Position numbers and translations under genes: made by a program. 64,000 bases of DNA from Flavobacterium sp. (lineage in GTDB: Bacteria; Bacteroidota; Bacteroidia; Flavobacteriales; Flavobacteriaceae). How positions within the stretch are numbered: the stretch's first letter is position 1; each line of letters begins with the position of its first letter. Under the pieces are notes generated by a model. The model made no database searches. It had not been told where the DNA came from and worked only from the letters and a program-made list of their open reading frames with translations. The stretch covers positions 55,845 through 119,844 of the forward strand of contig JACMLU010000006.1 in assembly GCA_014379405.1 (NCBI GenBank). Direction: 5' to 3'. Below, piece by piece: positions 8,302-15,269 of the stretch.

Positions 8302-8589
8302 TTAATAAATACAAGCTTCGGTTAGATTGTAATAATTCGAATTTCCTTCGTCATTACATTCGTCTTTTATCATTGCATTTAGTATGTAGGTCGCTCCTGC
8401 TTTGTCAGTAACAAATTGATTAACCAAAGTCACACTTTCTGCGTTTTCATCTTCTGAAATGGCTTGTTTTACCTTTTCGGAAATGTCATTTTTACCAGCA
8501 GGACAATTAATGATTGCCATTATTTTGTCCTCGTTGTTTGTCAATACGAAATGTTTTTCAGTATTGAAATTTGTTTTTATTGTTGCCAT
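8302..8589 (-). CDS. Hypothetical early protein
   Basis: 95 residues from the start MATIKTNFN at 8589, chosen because a longer frame runs 13 codons back into the preceding gene. Acidic in the middle (ISEDENAESVTLV) with an otherwise beta-rich core. No family recognised. It is 1 bp downstream of the 59-aa gene, suggesting translational coupling. Confidence 0.5.
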   Translation of the reverse strand: MATIKTNFNTEKHFVLTNNEDKIMAIINCPAGKNDISEKVKQAISEDENAESVTLVNQFVTDKAGATYILNAMIKDECNDEGNSNYYNLTEACIY

Positions 8590-8590
8590 T

Positions 8591-8770
8591 TTAAATTTCT
8601 TCAAATTGATTAAGAGTACATTTTTCAATTACTATTTCGCTTTCATATTCAGAAAGACTTTCTAAATTAGCTGCTTCAATCGCTTTTTCTTCGCTGTCAA
8701 AAACTCCAAAACAAACTTTTGAAGATTTGCTTTGATAGCGGTCTGTTTGAAATAATATAAATAGTTCCAT
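8591..8770 (-). CDS. Hypothetical small acidic protein
   Basis: 59 residues from MELFILFQTDRYQSKSSKVC at 8770. A longer frame reading into the upstream gene is discarded. Strand ('ELFILFQTD'), 'CFGVFDSEEKAIEAANLES' helix, then a strand and acidic end: the beta-alpha-beta pattern of many small phage proteins that modulate host enzymes, with no specific assignment. Four bp separate it from the upstream gene. Confidence 0.5.
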   Translation of the reverse strand: MELFILFQTDRYQSKSSKVCFGVFDSEEKAIEAANLESLSEYESEIVIEKCTLNQFEEI

Positions 8771-8774
8771 TTTT

Positions 8775-9023
8775 CTATTTTTTAAATTGATTTTTAAATT
8801 CTTCGGATTTAATCCATTCATCGAGTTTGGTTTGGATTTCGTTCTCAAACTCAAAATCTTTCGAAGCTTTATAATTTTCATCACAAAAACCACCGTAATA
8901 ATTAGCATCAACAAAATCGTGTAAATCGCTAAAACTCGTAACAGTATTGGGAACAATTCCTTCTTTTATATCTGAAAGAATTTCTTTTTTCGCCTGAGCT
9001 AAAACAGTTTCAAAGTTTTTCAT
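8775..9023 (-). CDS. Hypothetical small acidic helical protein
   Basis: 82 residues, predominantly helical: 'FETVLAQAKKEILSDIKEGI' then 'FSDLHDFVDANYYGGFCDE' and a C-terminal charged helix. The 'HDFVDANYYGGFCDE' segment recalls small proteins that often lie beside ArdA-type genes on Bacteroidota elements. Acidic overall. Four bp from the 59-aa gene; function unknown. Confidence 0.55.
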   Translation of the reverse strand: MKNFETVLAQAKKEILSDIKEGIVPNTVTSFSDLHDFVDANYYGGFCDENYKASKDFEFENEIQTKLDEWIKSEEFKNQFKK

Positions 9024-9026
9024 CGT

Positions 9027-9242
9027 TTAAAGTTTTTCAAAAATTAATTCTTCGCCATTGGTCATTACTTGTAAAACTTCCTCCCATTCAGAAATTTCAT
9101 TTATTACGAAAATATCTTCTTCTGTGTGATGGTAGAGCGTGTATTTTTCGTTTAGTTCTATTTCGTCGCCGTGGTCTAAATTATCCATCATTTCAATGGT
9201 TACTTTGTCCATTGCTTCCATTAATAAAGTATCGTCTTCCAT
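9027..9242 (-). CDS. Very acidic small protein, candidate DNA mimic
   Basis: 71 residues with about 22 Asp/Glu and only 3 Lys, one of the most acidic products in the window. Pattern: acidic helix (residues 1-25), 'DEIELNEKYTLYHH' and 'DIFVINEISEWEEV' strands, C-terminal strand. A charge this extreme next to ArdA suggests a DNA-mimic or antidefence role, but no family is recognised. It is co-transcribed, being 3 bp from the next gene. Confidence 0.5.
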   Translation of the reverse strand: MEDDTLLMEAMDKVTIEMMDNLDHGDEIELNEKYTLYHHTEEDIFVINEISEWEEVLQVMTNGEELIFEKL

Positions 9243-9256
9243 TGTTTCTATGTGTG

Positions 9257-9388
9257 TTAAGATTTGTTTTTTCTTTGAAGTTTTCTTTTTTCTCTTCTCT
9301 TTTCTCGTCCTGATTTTTCAGGCTCCAATTTTGGATTAATTCGAGTTAGTCTAAAACTACCTATTTTATCTTCTTTCCATTCTTTCAT
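9257..9388 (-). CDS. 43-aa highly basic protein
   Basis: Complete short frame ending in a run of basic residues (EKRRE KRKLQRKNKS). Its strong positive charge contrasts with the acidic neighbours; it might bind nucleic acid or pair with an acidic partner. It lies in the leftward early operon between a 24-aa micropeptide and the very acidic gene. No family recognised. Confidence 0.4.
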   Translation of the reverse strand: MKEWKEDKIGSFRLTRINPKLEPEKSGREKRREKRKLQRKNKS

Positions 9389-9424
9389 TTTGTGATTTTT
9401 TAAATTTGAAATTTGAGTTTTCGC

Positions 9425-9499
9425 CTAACGAATAAGGCAGTTTAAGAGGAAATAAACCCCAACTATCGAGAGGAATAGTATTTGTGGCTTTTGCTTCAT
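9425..9499 (-). CDS. 24-aa transmembrane micropeptide
   Basis: MKQKPQ followed by the hydrophobic run ILFLSIVGVYFLLNCLI and a final Arg. Single predicted membrane helix with a positive N-terminus. It begins 5 bp after the acidic 68-aa gene ends, consistent with co-translation. Function unknown. Confidence 0.42.
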   Translation of the reverse strand: MKQKPQILFLSIVGVYFLLNCLIR

Positions 9500-9503
9500 T
9501 GGG

Positions 9504-9710
9504 TTAGATATAAAATTTCTCTTCTAACAACTTCATAATTTTAGAATCGTCTAAATTTCTATCGGCTTCATTCTCATAAAAATAAGAATTGTCTTTTATG
9601 TCTAAAATAAAGCCTAAATTTTCGTCGTAATCTGTTGTAATATCAGAATAACAATAATCATCATAAGACAATAATTTTTCTATATCCTGCTGCAATTGTA
9701 GATTTTTCAT
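9504..9710 (-). CDS. Acidic small protein
   Basis: 68 residues, about 17 acidic versus 7 basic, with a Tyr/Asp-rich centre (SYDDYCYSDITTDYDENLGF) and a C-terminal helix 'DDSKIMKLLEEKF'. No known motif. Part of the ArdA-led early operon of acidic and membrane micropeptide genes. Confidence 0.5.
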   Translation of the reverse strand: MKNLQLQQDIEKLLSYDDYCYSDITTDYDENLGFILDIKDNSYFYENEADRNLDDSKIMKLLEEKFYI

Positions 9711-9745
9711 AACTATAATTTTTAAATTTGGTTAAAACTGCTTGA

Positions 9746-9829
9746 TTAAATTTGCGCTAAAATCGAAGTAATAAACCCAAGGAAAAATACAAGGGAAACT
9801 ATTACTTTGGTTTGGGTGGGATTTGTCAT
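9746..9829 (-). CDS. 27-aa transmembrane micropeptide
   Basis: MTNPTQTK then VIVSLVFFLGFITSILA: one membrane helix. Its ATG overlaps the TGA stop of the preceding 60-aa gene (ATGA at 9826-9829), strong evidence that it is really translated by coupling. Confidence 0.5.
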   Translation of the reverse strand: MTNPTQTKVIVSLVFFLGFITSILAQI

Positions 9830-10008
9830 TTTATTGAAATTATTTGTTTTTGTTTTATTTCGCCCAATCCTAAAAAACTACAGCTATTTTCGTAATTAAT
9901 AGTATTACTTAAATTATTATACCATCCATTAACAGTGTTTTCTATCCTGATATTTGTATAAGGTAAATAATAAAAAAATGTGATTAAATATGTTTTAAAT
10001 GGTTCCAT
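9826..10008 (-). CDS. Hypothetical 60-aa protein
   Basis: Aromatic-rich N-terminus 'FKTYLITFFYYLPYTNIRIE' then a polar half. Its stop codon overlaps the start of the 27-aa micropeptide. It lies downstream of the hairpin that follows ArdA. No family recognised. Confidence 0.4.
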   Translation of the reverse strand: MEPFKTYLITFFYYLPYTNIRIENTVNGWYNNLSNTINYENSCSFLGLGEIKQKQIISIK

Positions 10009-10035
10009 AATAAATAATTTAAAAGGTTAATTAGT

Positions 10036-10075
10036 GCCGTTGTTCGCTTCGGTGCTACATCTAAAATGCAACGGC
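10036..10075 (-). promoter_or_regulatory. Stem-loop between ardA and downstream genes
   Basis: GCCGTTG at 10036-10042 pairs perfectly with CAACGGC at 10069-10075, enclosing about 26 nt. There is no T-run, so it is not a standard terminator; it could be an mRNA processing or stability element that sets ArdA apart from the rest of the operon. Confidence 0.4.
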
Positions 10076-10087
10076 TTGTTGTTGTTA

Positions 10088-10642
10088 TTAAATTGACCTA
10101 AAATAATAACCGTTACTTTCGTAATAGTCATACATCAAGTCTCTGGCTGCTCTTTCCCAATCAATACAGTTATGAGGCCAAGTATTAGAAATTTCAACGC
10201 CTGTTTGTTCTGCCATATCTTGTGCAAAATCTTCATCGCTTGAAAATTCGCCACAATAACTTTCTTCTATTGCGTCAAAAAATTTGTCTGTATCTGTTAC
10301 TTTGTAATTCCCTAAACTTGCAAAGGCTTCGATAATTTCGTTATCTAAGTCGCAAGACTCGCAACGCTCTAAGTAATTATATAAAGCGTCGAAACTCATT
10401 GACTCACTATAAAACGCTTCGGGAAAACCTTCATAATCTGTTATCATTATTTCTTCTCTCGGACTATCCAAAGGACTTTCTTTGTCACATTCTGCAAAGT
10501 GATTAATAATATATTCGTTTAACTCGTCGGCATCGGAAAAGCCCGTTAAATCTACCCAATGACCGAACTCAAATTGAGTTCCATTGTTATAGCTTGCGTA
10601 ATCAGTTAAGAAAATTTGTGGAGTTGTTGTTGAAGTTGTCAT
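10088..10642 (-). CDS. ardA: ArdA-family antirestriction protein
   Basis: A 184-residue acidic DNA-mimic protein that blocks type I restriction enzymes by occupying the DNA-binding face of the enzyme. Diagnostic parts: N-terminal 'IFLTDYASYNNG' with 'GHWVDLTGFSDADEL' and the C-terminal block W155-Y174 containing 'NCIDWERAARDLMYDYY', followed by 'YYFRSI'. Asp/Glu make up a large share of the sequence, as in the family (typical length about 165-185). It is the first sizeable gene of the leftward early operon, so it would be made soon after infection or induction. A structured leader and a 36-aa membrane peptide precede it. Confidence 0.92.
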   Translation of the reverse strand: MTTSTTTPQIFLTDYASYNNGTQFEFGHWVDLTGFSDADELNEYIINHFAECDKESPLDSPREEIMITDYEGFPEAFYSESMSFDALYNYLERCESCDLDNEIIEAFASLGNYKVTDTDKFFDAIEESYCGEFSSDEDFAQDMAEQTGVEISNTWPHNCIDWERAARDLMYDYYESNGYYFRSI

Positions 10643-10678
10643 AATATTAAATTTTTGATGTTGTTTTATTTGTTTTGA

Positions 10679-10789
10679 TTAAAGAAAATTTGAAGGAGTA
10701 AAGGATCTAATTACTAGAACCAGAATAATAATTACAGTTAAAAAAATATAACCGTTTCTTTTTTCCTTGTTGTTGGCTGTTGCTTTCAT
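10679..10789 (-). CDS. 36-aa transmembrane micropeptide
   Basis: MKATANNKEKRNGY then IFLTVIIILVLVI and a short polar tail. Basic N-terminus plus one membrane helix. It is the first gene of the leftward early transcript, about 36 bp upstream of ardA. A leader-peptide role or a membrane-targeted function are both possible; nothing decides between them. Confidence 0.45.
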   Translation of the reverse strand: MKATANNKEKRNGYIFLTVIIILVLVIRSFTPSNFL

Positions 10790-11011
10790 AATACTTTAGA
10801 TTTATGTTGTTAATGTAATTTGTTTACGTTGTATTAAATACTTGTTTCGCTGTCTTTCAGCTCGTCAGTAAAGGAATAAACCTTTATACAAGTTCAGCAC
10901 CTAATTATTTACTAAGTCGCTGGATTTCGGTATTAACCTGAGTAATCACACCCGCAGTTATAGTGTTGTCCACTTGCAGCAATCAAATAAAACACCCGAT
11001 TAACTACACTA
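10790..11011 (-). other. Structured leader of the early operon
   Basis: About 220 nt without a convincing gene. On the minus strand it contains small hairpins such as AAAGG-TTTATT-CCTTT and GCTG-AAAGA-CAGC. It would be the 5' leader of the 36-aa/ardA transcript starting near 11007. Confidence 0.35.
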
Positions 11012-11054
11012 CAAATATAGTGCATTTATATTAATAACATAACCTTTTTATGTT
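11012..11054 (-). promoter_or_regulatory. Main leftward early promoter with operator
   Basis: Minus-strand TATATTTG (11012-11019) matches TAnnTTTG. The inverted repeat AACATAA (11036-11042) / TTATGTT (11048-11054) covers the -33 region, so a bound protein would block RNA polymerase. The same operator type is found at 12107 and 62356. Confidence 0.55.
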
Positions 11055-11560
11055 TTATTTACATCAAATTTACATCCTATAAGTAAATAGAATCAAACCG
11101 CAATCTACCATAGATAAAACTTATAGCACCAGAACCACTCACAACACCCAGAATAAACGAAACCATTAACCGCAACACATAACACCTGCAACCAAGCCAA
11201 AGACCAGCTAAGCTACTGAATAAGAAAATGAACTTTTTTTTAAATCAATCCAATTCCTTTTTTTTTTTTTTACCTTTTGAAAGTCGAAGACTTGCAACCC
11301 TGCATTAACGCTTTCCTTCAATCATAACCAAACATCAACCCGTTAATACATTCAATCAATCAAACCGTATTTTATTAAAGCATATACCTATTTATACACA
11401 ATGACTTTTTTTTGTTGTGGCTGTAACGACTGGGAAAGCCTATAAATAAAGGAGTTTAAAGCTTTTTATACGTTAAATATTCAGAGAATTATCCAGGATG
11501 AAACTGTACAGACGATTGTCAGGAGGTTGAGGACCTGAAATGATGGTGTAATTGTAGTAA

Positions 11561-11576
11561 TCGTGTGAATTGTCGT
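11561..11576. repeat. 16-bp direct repeat, copy 2
   Basis: TCGTGTGAATTGTCGT, identical to 4621-4636. The two copies bracket the integrase, CI-like, XRE and ArdA region (about 6.9 kb). Confidence 0.4.
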
Positions 11577-11625
11577 TTAAATTTAGGTATTATTTTAAAC
11601 TTTCCTTTATTGATAAGGGTTAACA

Positions 11626-11657
11626 AGGATTAAGTGTGACCTAAGTAGGATTAAGTG
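11626..11657. repeat. Direct repeat pair, 21-bp period
   Basis: AGGATTAAGTG at 11626-11636 and 11647-11657. Two copies on the same face of the helix are typical of protein-binding sites or iterons. Confidence 0.45.
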
Positions 11658-12053
11658 AACTAGTATGATTGAAAAATAGTTGACAATCTACCCAAATAAA
11701 AAGTCAAAAAATTAGAGGAACACACGGAAAAACAGACCCCCATACCCCTAAAAGTTTTGGTTTCCTTTTGGTCCGGGAACTCGAATATACCCTATACCCT
11801 CCCAACAGGAAAGGTATAGAGAAGAAAAATAATAAATTGGATAATTTTGGTATTTGGGTGATTGTTATATTTTGTGGGAATATTATATTGAATTTTAATA
11901 AAACGTTTATGAATAGTGTTAAAATTGTATAAAAGTTTTGATTTCCGAAATAAATATTTTTACTCAAAGTAATTAGTATATAAATTCTATGGTTGTTTTT
12001 GGGGTTAAGTAATTGATTTGTAATTGTTTGTAAAATAAAAACCTGTTTGAAGT

Positions 12054-12094
12054 TATCACTGGGTGCTAGTTTAACTATCAGTGGGTGCTAGTTT
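12054..12094. repeat. Direct repeat pair, 22-bp period
   Basis: TATCANTGGGTGCTAGTTT at 12054-12072 and 12076-12094, one mismatch (C/G). It lies just upstream of the rightward promoter at 12130, so it could be an activator or repressor site or an iteron. Confidence 0.5.
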
Positions 12095-12106
12095 CGATGC
12101 AAAATA

Positions 12107-12137
12107 TTATGTTTTAAACATAAATTAATTATATTTG
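12107..12137 (+). promoter_or_regulatory. Rightward early promoter with operator
   Basis: TATATTTG at 12130-12137 is a perfect TAnnTTTG. A perfect inverted repeat TTATGTTT-T-AAACATAA (12107-12123) overlaps the -33 position. The following leader TTGCTGTAACGAAAAT is nearly repeated before the scaffold gene (32330-32346), supporting a common promoter design. Confidence 0.6.
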
Positions 12138-12148
12138 CTGTAACGAAA

Positions 12149-12703
12149 ATGACATACCAAATGAGTTTACTTACCAAAGAACTTTTTATTTCGACTATTG
12201 ACTCACTTCAAGGTCAGGTTAGCAGGGATATTGCTGCTTCTAATGCTATTAGTCAGGTGTTTGATACGGATGCTGTTTATGACAACAGTTTGCTTGTAAC
12301 GGCTATGATAAAACTTCTTCAATTACATTTTCCTAAGGATGCGAATGGTTTTTGTGAGATAGAGCATTATTGCTTTGATATGAACTTTGGGAAGATACAG
12401 GGGGAGGAATTGATTACTTCGGAAGATTTGTGGGATAGGTTGAATATGGTAGAAGTAGTTGTTAGAGACTGTACTTATAAATTCACTCCTTGGGAAATGT
12501 TGAATGATCCTGATTTATTAAAAGACATTGATTTGTTTCAGAAAGCTACACCTTCTTCGTTTGATGGAGAATTAAAAAATAGGTTTCTTTTAGACGAAGC
12601 AGGACAGTGGCCTACAAAGACCCCGGAATTAAAAGGAGTTTTGCAATATATGACCTCTACCCATCCATTGATTGACGATAATCCTAATCCAGATGGCGTA
12701 TAA
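12149..12703 (+). CDS. Hypothetical protein, first rightward early gene
   Basis: 184 residues, acidic and mostly helical, no recognised domain. Starts at 12149 (MTYQ) or 12161 (MSLL); the second gives a more normal leader from the promoter at 12130. A C-terminal proline-rich tail (NPNPDGV) overlaps the start of the next gene by 11 bp. Its first position in the rightward early transcript suggests an early regulatory or replication-associated job, but this is position only. Confidence 0.55.
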   Translation: MTYQMSLLTKELFISTIDSLQGQVSRDIAASNAISQVFDTDAVYDNSLLVTAMIKLLQLHFPKDANGFCEIEHYCFDMNFGKIQGEELITSEDLWDRLNMVEVVVRDCTYKFTPWEMLNDPDLLKDIDLFQKATPSSFDGELKNRFLLDEAGQWPTKTPELKGVLQYMTSTHPLIDDNPNPDGV

Positions 12704-12950
12704 AAACTTTGACAGCTTTTTGCACGGTTGCGCTGGAAAGACGAAGCACAAGAGCTATTTGGCTGCCAAGTACTTTCTAGACAATGTGCATACTGAAACT
12801 GGATCGCAAATTTACAAGTGCGACAATTGCAAAAAGTTTCATATTGGGTCCAATTCGAAGACGAAGAATAAGACCAAGACGAATATCAGCAAGAAGGATA
12901 AAGACGAGCACCAACAGCACAAGAACAAGCATAGGAAATTCAAATATTGA
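12693..12950 (+). CDS. Small zinc-ribbon-type basic protein
   Basis: 85 residues from MAYKNF at 12693 (overlapping the previous stop). HGCAGKTKHKSYLAAKYF and 'YKCDNCKKFHIG' form a C..K..Y-S-x-x-A / C-x-x-C-x-x-x-H pattern like the small zinc ribbons of phage RNA/DNA-binding proteins. The C-terminal 35 residues are almost only K, N, H, T and S, a disordered nucleic-acid-binding tail. Probable nucleic-acid-binding early protein. Confidence 0.6.
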   Translation: MAYKNFDSFLHGCAGKTKHKSYLAAKYFLDNVHTETGSQIYKCDNCKKFHIGSNSKTKNKTKTNISKKDKDEHQQHKNKHRKFKY

Positions 12951-12952
12951 TT

Positions 12953-13258
12953 ATGAAAGAAACACAATATACTCCGAAAGACAAAATCGAGAACGTGAGA
13001 CAGGTTGAAGTTCAGAAACAACTTAAACTACATCATAGGGAAACTATTAAGAAAGGCCATACGCTATTCGAGATAAATACGGCAACAAGAGAAGTAAAAA
13101 AAGCGGAATACGAAACCGTAAATGACGCTCCTTACAGTAAGTCAAGGTTTGCTGCAGTAACTAAGCAAAGAGTGATTATACGGGAGAATTGCGTTTATAA
13201 ATCGGCTTTGAATATCGAGAATCTTTTTAGAAAACTAGGTTATTCCGTTAAGAAATAA
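12953..13258 (+). CDS. Conserved Bacteroidota phage protein, unknown
   Basis: 101 residues from the ATG at 12953; an upstream TTG at 12947 is possible but less likely. Contains 'KKGHTLFEINTATREVKKAEYE', a segment that looks like a beta-hairpin motif shared by Bacteroidota phage proteins. Its stop codon overlaps the next gene's start (TAATG), indicating coupled translation. Function unknown. Confidence 0.55.
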   Translation: MKETQYTPKDKIENVRQVEVQKQLKLHHRETIKKGHTLFEINTATREVKKAEYETVNDAPYSKSRFAAVTKQRVIIRENCVYKSALNIENLFRKLGYSVKK

Positions 13259-13491
13259 TGGCAGATTTTAGAGTACGTGTAGGGCATTATGGCGAAAGCG
13301 ATAAGGCTTTTGGGGTATTGGTGGACTTTTTTTTAGATCCAAAAGGAAACCACTCGGCTAGTAGATTGGAATGGTTCCCAAAATCGGTTAGTAGTCTTGA
13401 ACGGGTTGAAGTAGAAAACCACTTTCCTGAATTTTATCTCACAGCTCCCGAATGGCTTTTGAAGAAAAACAAAGTAAAATACGAATTATAA
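13258..13491 (+). CDS. Hypothetical 77-aa protein
   Basis: Begins at the overlapping TAATG. Sequence 'RLEWFPKSVSSLERVE...YLTAPEWLLKKNKVKYEL' suggests a small beta-alpha protein; no family recognised. Followed by a 52-aa gene. Confidence 0.55.
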   Translation: MADFRVRVGHYGESDKAFGVLVDFFLDPKGNHSASRLEWFPKSVSSLERVEVENHFPEFYLTAPEWLLKKNKVKYEL

Positions 13492-13503
13492 AAAATAAAA
13501 ATT

Positions 13504-13662
13504 ATGAAAAATTTATCGATTATTAGTAAAAAAGTTGAAATTTCTTTAGACTATAATGCCGGAGAAGGAATTCGTCCACTTACAGAATTAGAAAGAACAA
13601 CTACGATTAGATTTTTAGGAATACCAATTTATAGAAGTAATATAAAAACTACACTAGATTAA
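13504..13662 (+). CDS. Hypothetical 52-aa protein
   Basis: A complete small frame from MKNLSIISKKVEISLDYN to a TAA four bp before rusA. Ordinary composition and same-strand tight spacing support it; function unknown. Confidence 0.45.
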   Translation: MKNLSIISKKVEISLDYNAGEGIRPLTELERTTTIRFLGIPIYRSNIKTTLD

Positions 13663-13666
13663 TATT

Positions 13667-14101
13667 ATGAAAATAATTATTCCAGGAATACCGCAAGCCA
13701 AACAATCGGCAAGATTCAGGATCCAAAAATCCAAAGCAAGCCAGAAAGACTTTGTGATGTCGTATCAGAAGAAATCGGTGACGGATAACGCTTCGAATAT
13801 CGGTAAGACAGCATTGAGTCAACTTCCTGTTGGATTTGTGCCTTACGATTGTGCTATCGTGGCCAAGGTAACTTTTGTGTTTCCACCATTGAAGAGCTGG
13901 AATAAAGTGACTAAGCTTTTGTTTGAAAGTGGAAAGGTCATTTATAAAACTTCGAAGCCCGATGTTGATAATTGCTTGAAAGCCATTTTTGACGGACTGA
14001 ACGGTATTGTTTTTATTGATGATAGTCGTGTTTCAAGAGTTTTAAGCGAGAAGATTTATGGCAATGAACCGCGAGTTGAACTTGAATTTATGATATTATG
14101 A
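13667..14101 (+). CDS. rusA: RusA-family Holliday junction resolvase
   Basis: 144 residues. RusA enzymes are small Mg-dependent endonucleases that cut Holliday junctions during phage recombination and packaging. The family signature is clear: residues 97-120, K-P-D-V-D-N-C-L-K-A then D-G-L-N-G-I-V-F-I-D-D-S, with acidic active-site candidates Asp99, Asp101, Asp109 and Asp118/119. Full family length. Its stop overlaps the start of the downstream GIY-YIG gene (ATGA at 14098-14101). Confidence 0.9.
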   Translation: MKIIIPGIPQAKQSARFRIQKSKASQKDFVMSYQKKSVTDNASNIGKTALSQLPVGFVPYDCAIVAKVTFVFPPLKSWNKVTKLLFESGKVIYKTSKPDVDNCLKAIFDGLNGIVFIDDSRVSRVLSEKIYGNEPRVELEFMIL

Positions 14102-14592
14102 AAGGAGAAATAAATAGATGTATCTATAAAATTACTTCTCCAAGTAATGCGATTTATATTGGAAAGTCAATAAATATAATTAAGAGACAAATACACTATC
14201 GTAATTTACATTGCAAAAGTCAAAAAAGGCTATACAATTCTATTGTAAAATATGGATGGGAAAATCACATTTTTGAAATTGTTCTTGAAAATATAAAAAC
14301 AGACGAGGAACTATCCGAAAAGGAAATTTTTTATATAAAAAAATACAATAGCTTTTCTGGAAATAATAGCCTTGGACTTAATTTAACACTAGGAGGAGAA
14401 GGTAGCGCTGGAATAATTCATACAGATGAAACAAAATTAAAAATTTCTATTAGTAAAAAAGCTCAAAATAAAAATCCAACATTACGGCAATTAGAATATT
14501 ATAAAAATCAAAAAGGTAGATTAATGCCAAAATCTAAAGATTGGACTAATAAAAATAGTACTTCAATAAAAAAGCCAATTATGCAATTCTAA
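14098..14592 (+). CDS. GIY-YIG homing endonuclease, N-terminal part (gene interrupted by a stop)
   Basis: 164 residues carrying the nuclease domain: 'CIYKITSPSNAIYIGKS' gives the IY...YIG pair, followed by 'YGWENHIFEIVLE' and the catalytic-region 'SEKEIFYIKKYNS' and 'GLNLTLGGEGSAG' loop, as in free-standing phage homing endonucleases. It ends at TAA (14590-14592) in the middle of the usual DNA-binding region. The next codon onward stays in the same frame and encodes the rest (14593-14949), so one nonsense codon splits the gene. The nuclease domain may still be made, but without its recognition modules. Confidence 0.82.
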   Translation: MKGEINRCIYKITSPSNAIYIGKSINIIKRQIHYRNLHCKSQKRLYNSIVKYGWENHIFEIVLENIKTDEELSEKEIFYIKKYNSFSGNNSLGLNLTLGGEGSAGIIHTDETKLKISISKKAQNKNPTLRQLEYYKNQKGRLMPKSKDWTNKNSTSIKKPIMQF

Positions 14593-14949
14593 ATGGAAGG
14601 AGTTTTTATTAAAGAATGGAATAGCGCACAAGACGTTGAAACTATGATTGGGTTTGGAAGGAAAAATATATCCAGTAATTTAAGAGGAAAATCTCTTTCC
14701 GCATTTGGGTTTATTTGGAAGTTTAAAGACAAAGAAAATGTAGAATTAAAAATCAGAAAAAGTAATGCAGGAATTAAGAGAAGTGTAATTGATATTACTA
14801 CAGGAACTATATATTCTACAATTTCTGATGCTGCTAAAGAATTTAAAATTAATAAAAATAGATTGTCCTTAAGGCTATCTGGAAAAATAGAAAATGAAAC
14901 ACCGTTAAAATATTATATTAATAACTTGAATTATGAAGCTGTCGTTTGA
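14593..14949 (+). pseudogene. C-terminal DNA-binding part of the interrupted homing endonuclease
   Basis: In the same frame as the preceding nuclease part and starting directly after its TAA. Contains two NUMOD1-type modules: 'GVFIKEWNSAQDVE...ISSNLRGKSLSAFGFIWKF' and 'GTIYSTISDAAKEFKINKNRLSLRLSG'. Intact relatives read K-P-x-x-Q-x-[residue]-x-G-x-F-I-K-E-W across this junction, so the stop is a recent nonsense mutation. It has its own ATG at 14593 and could be translated separately. Confidence 0.7.
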
Positions 14950-15265
14950 TTTTGATTTTACTTTAACCAATCCTAAATACCAGGAATTGGCGAAGAAGTT
15001 TATTGCCTTGGGAGCCGAGGTGCATATTACCACTTCGAGAAAACCCAATATTGTGGGCCAAAAACATTTGTATGACAACCGACAGGTTTTTGAGATTGCC
15101 CAACAGGTAGGTATTCCAGAAAACAATATCCGGTTTACTTCCTATGTAGAAAAATATAAATTCCTAAAAGAATTTGATTTGCATTTTGACGACGACGACG
15201 AAGAGGAAATTGCTTTGATAAACGAGCATCCGTGTAAGTGTATTGGGGTATTAATTCAAGATTGA
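14933..15265 (+). CDS. HAD-superfamily phosphatase-like protein
   Basis: 110 residues. The motif I Asp6-x-Asp8-x-Thr10 (SFDFDFTLT) marks the haloacid dehalogenase superfamily; 'HITTSRKP' fits motif II (T/S) and 'DLHFDDDDEE' motif IV (acidic). Small stand-alone HADs of this kind in phages are usually annotated as nucleotide or polynucleotide phosphatases; substrate unknown. It starts within the last codons of the homing endonuclease frame (17-bp overlap), suggesting the nuclease gene was inserted upstream of it. Confidence 0.75.
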   Translation: MKLSFDFDFTLTNPKYQELAKKFIALGAEVHITTSRKPNIVGQKHLYDNRQVFEIAQQVGIPENNIRFTSYVEKYKFLKEFDLHFDDDDEEEIALINEHPCKCIGVLIQD

Positions 15266-15269
15266 CACA

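Larger units (their letters stand above)
11055..12100. other. 1-kb non-coding control region
   Basis: No supportable gene. It separates divergent early operons and contains a 13-nt T-run near 11258-11271, the second copy of the 16-bp repeat (11561), a pair of AGGATTAAGTG repeats and a pair of 19-bp repeats, both with a period of 21-22 bp. Candidate replication origin, attachment region or regulator-binding array. Confidence 0.4.

Noticed and set aside
9139..9339. 66-codon plus-strand frame in the early operon
   Set aside because: F/S-rich shadow of acidic minus-strand genes.
11704..11967. 87-codon open frame on the minus strand
   Set aside because: Low-complexity, hydrophobic and F/L/S-biased, no leader, inside the repeat-rich control region.
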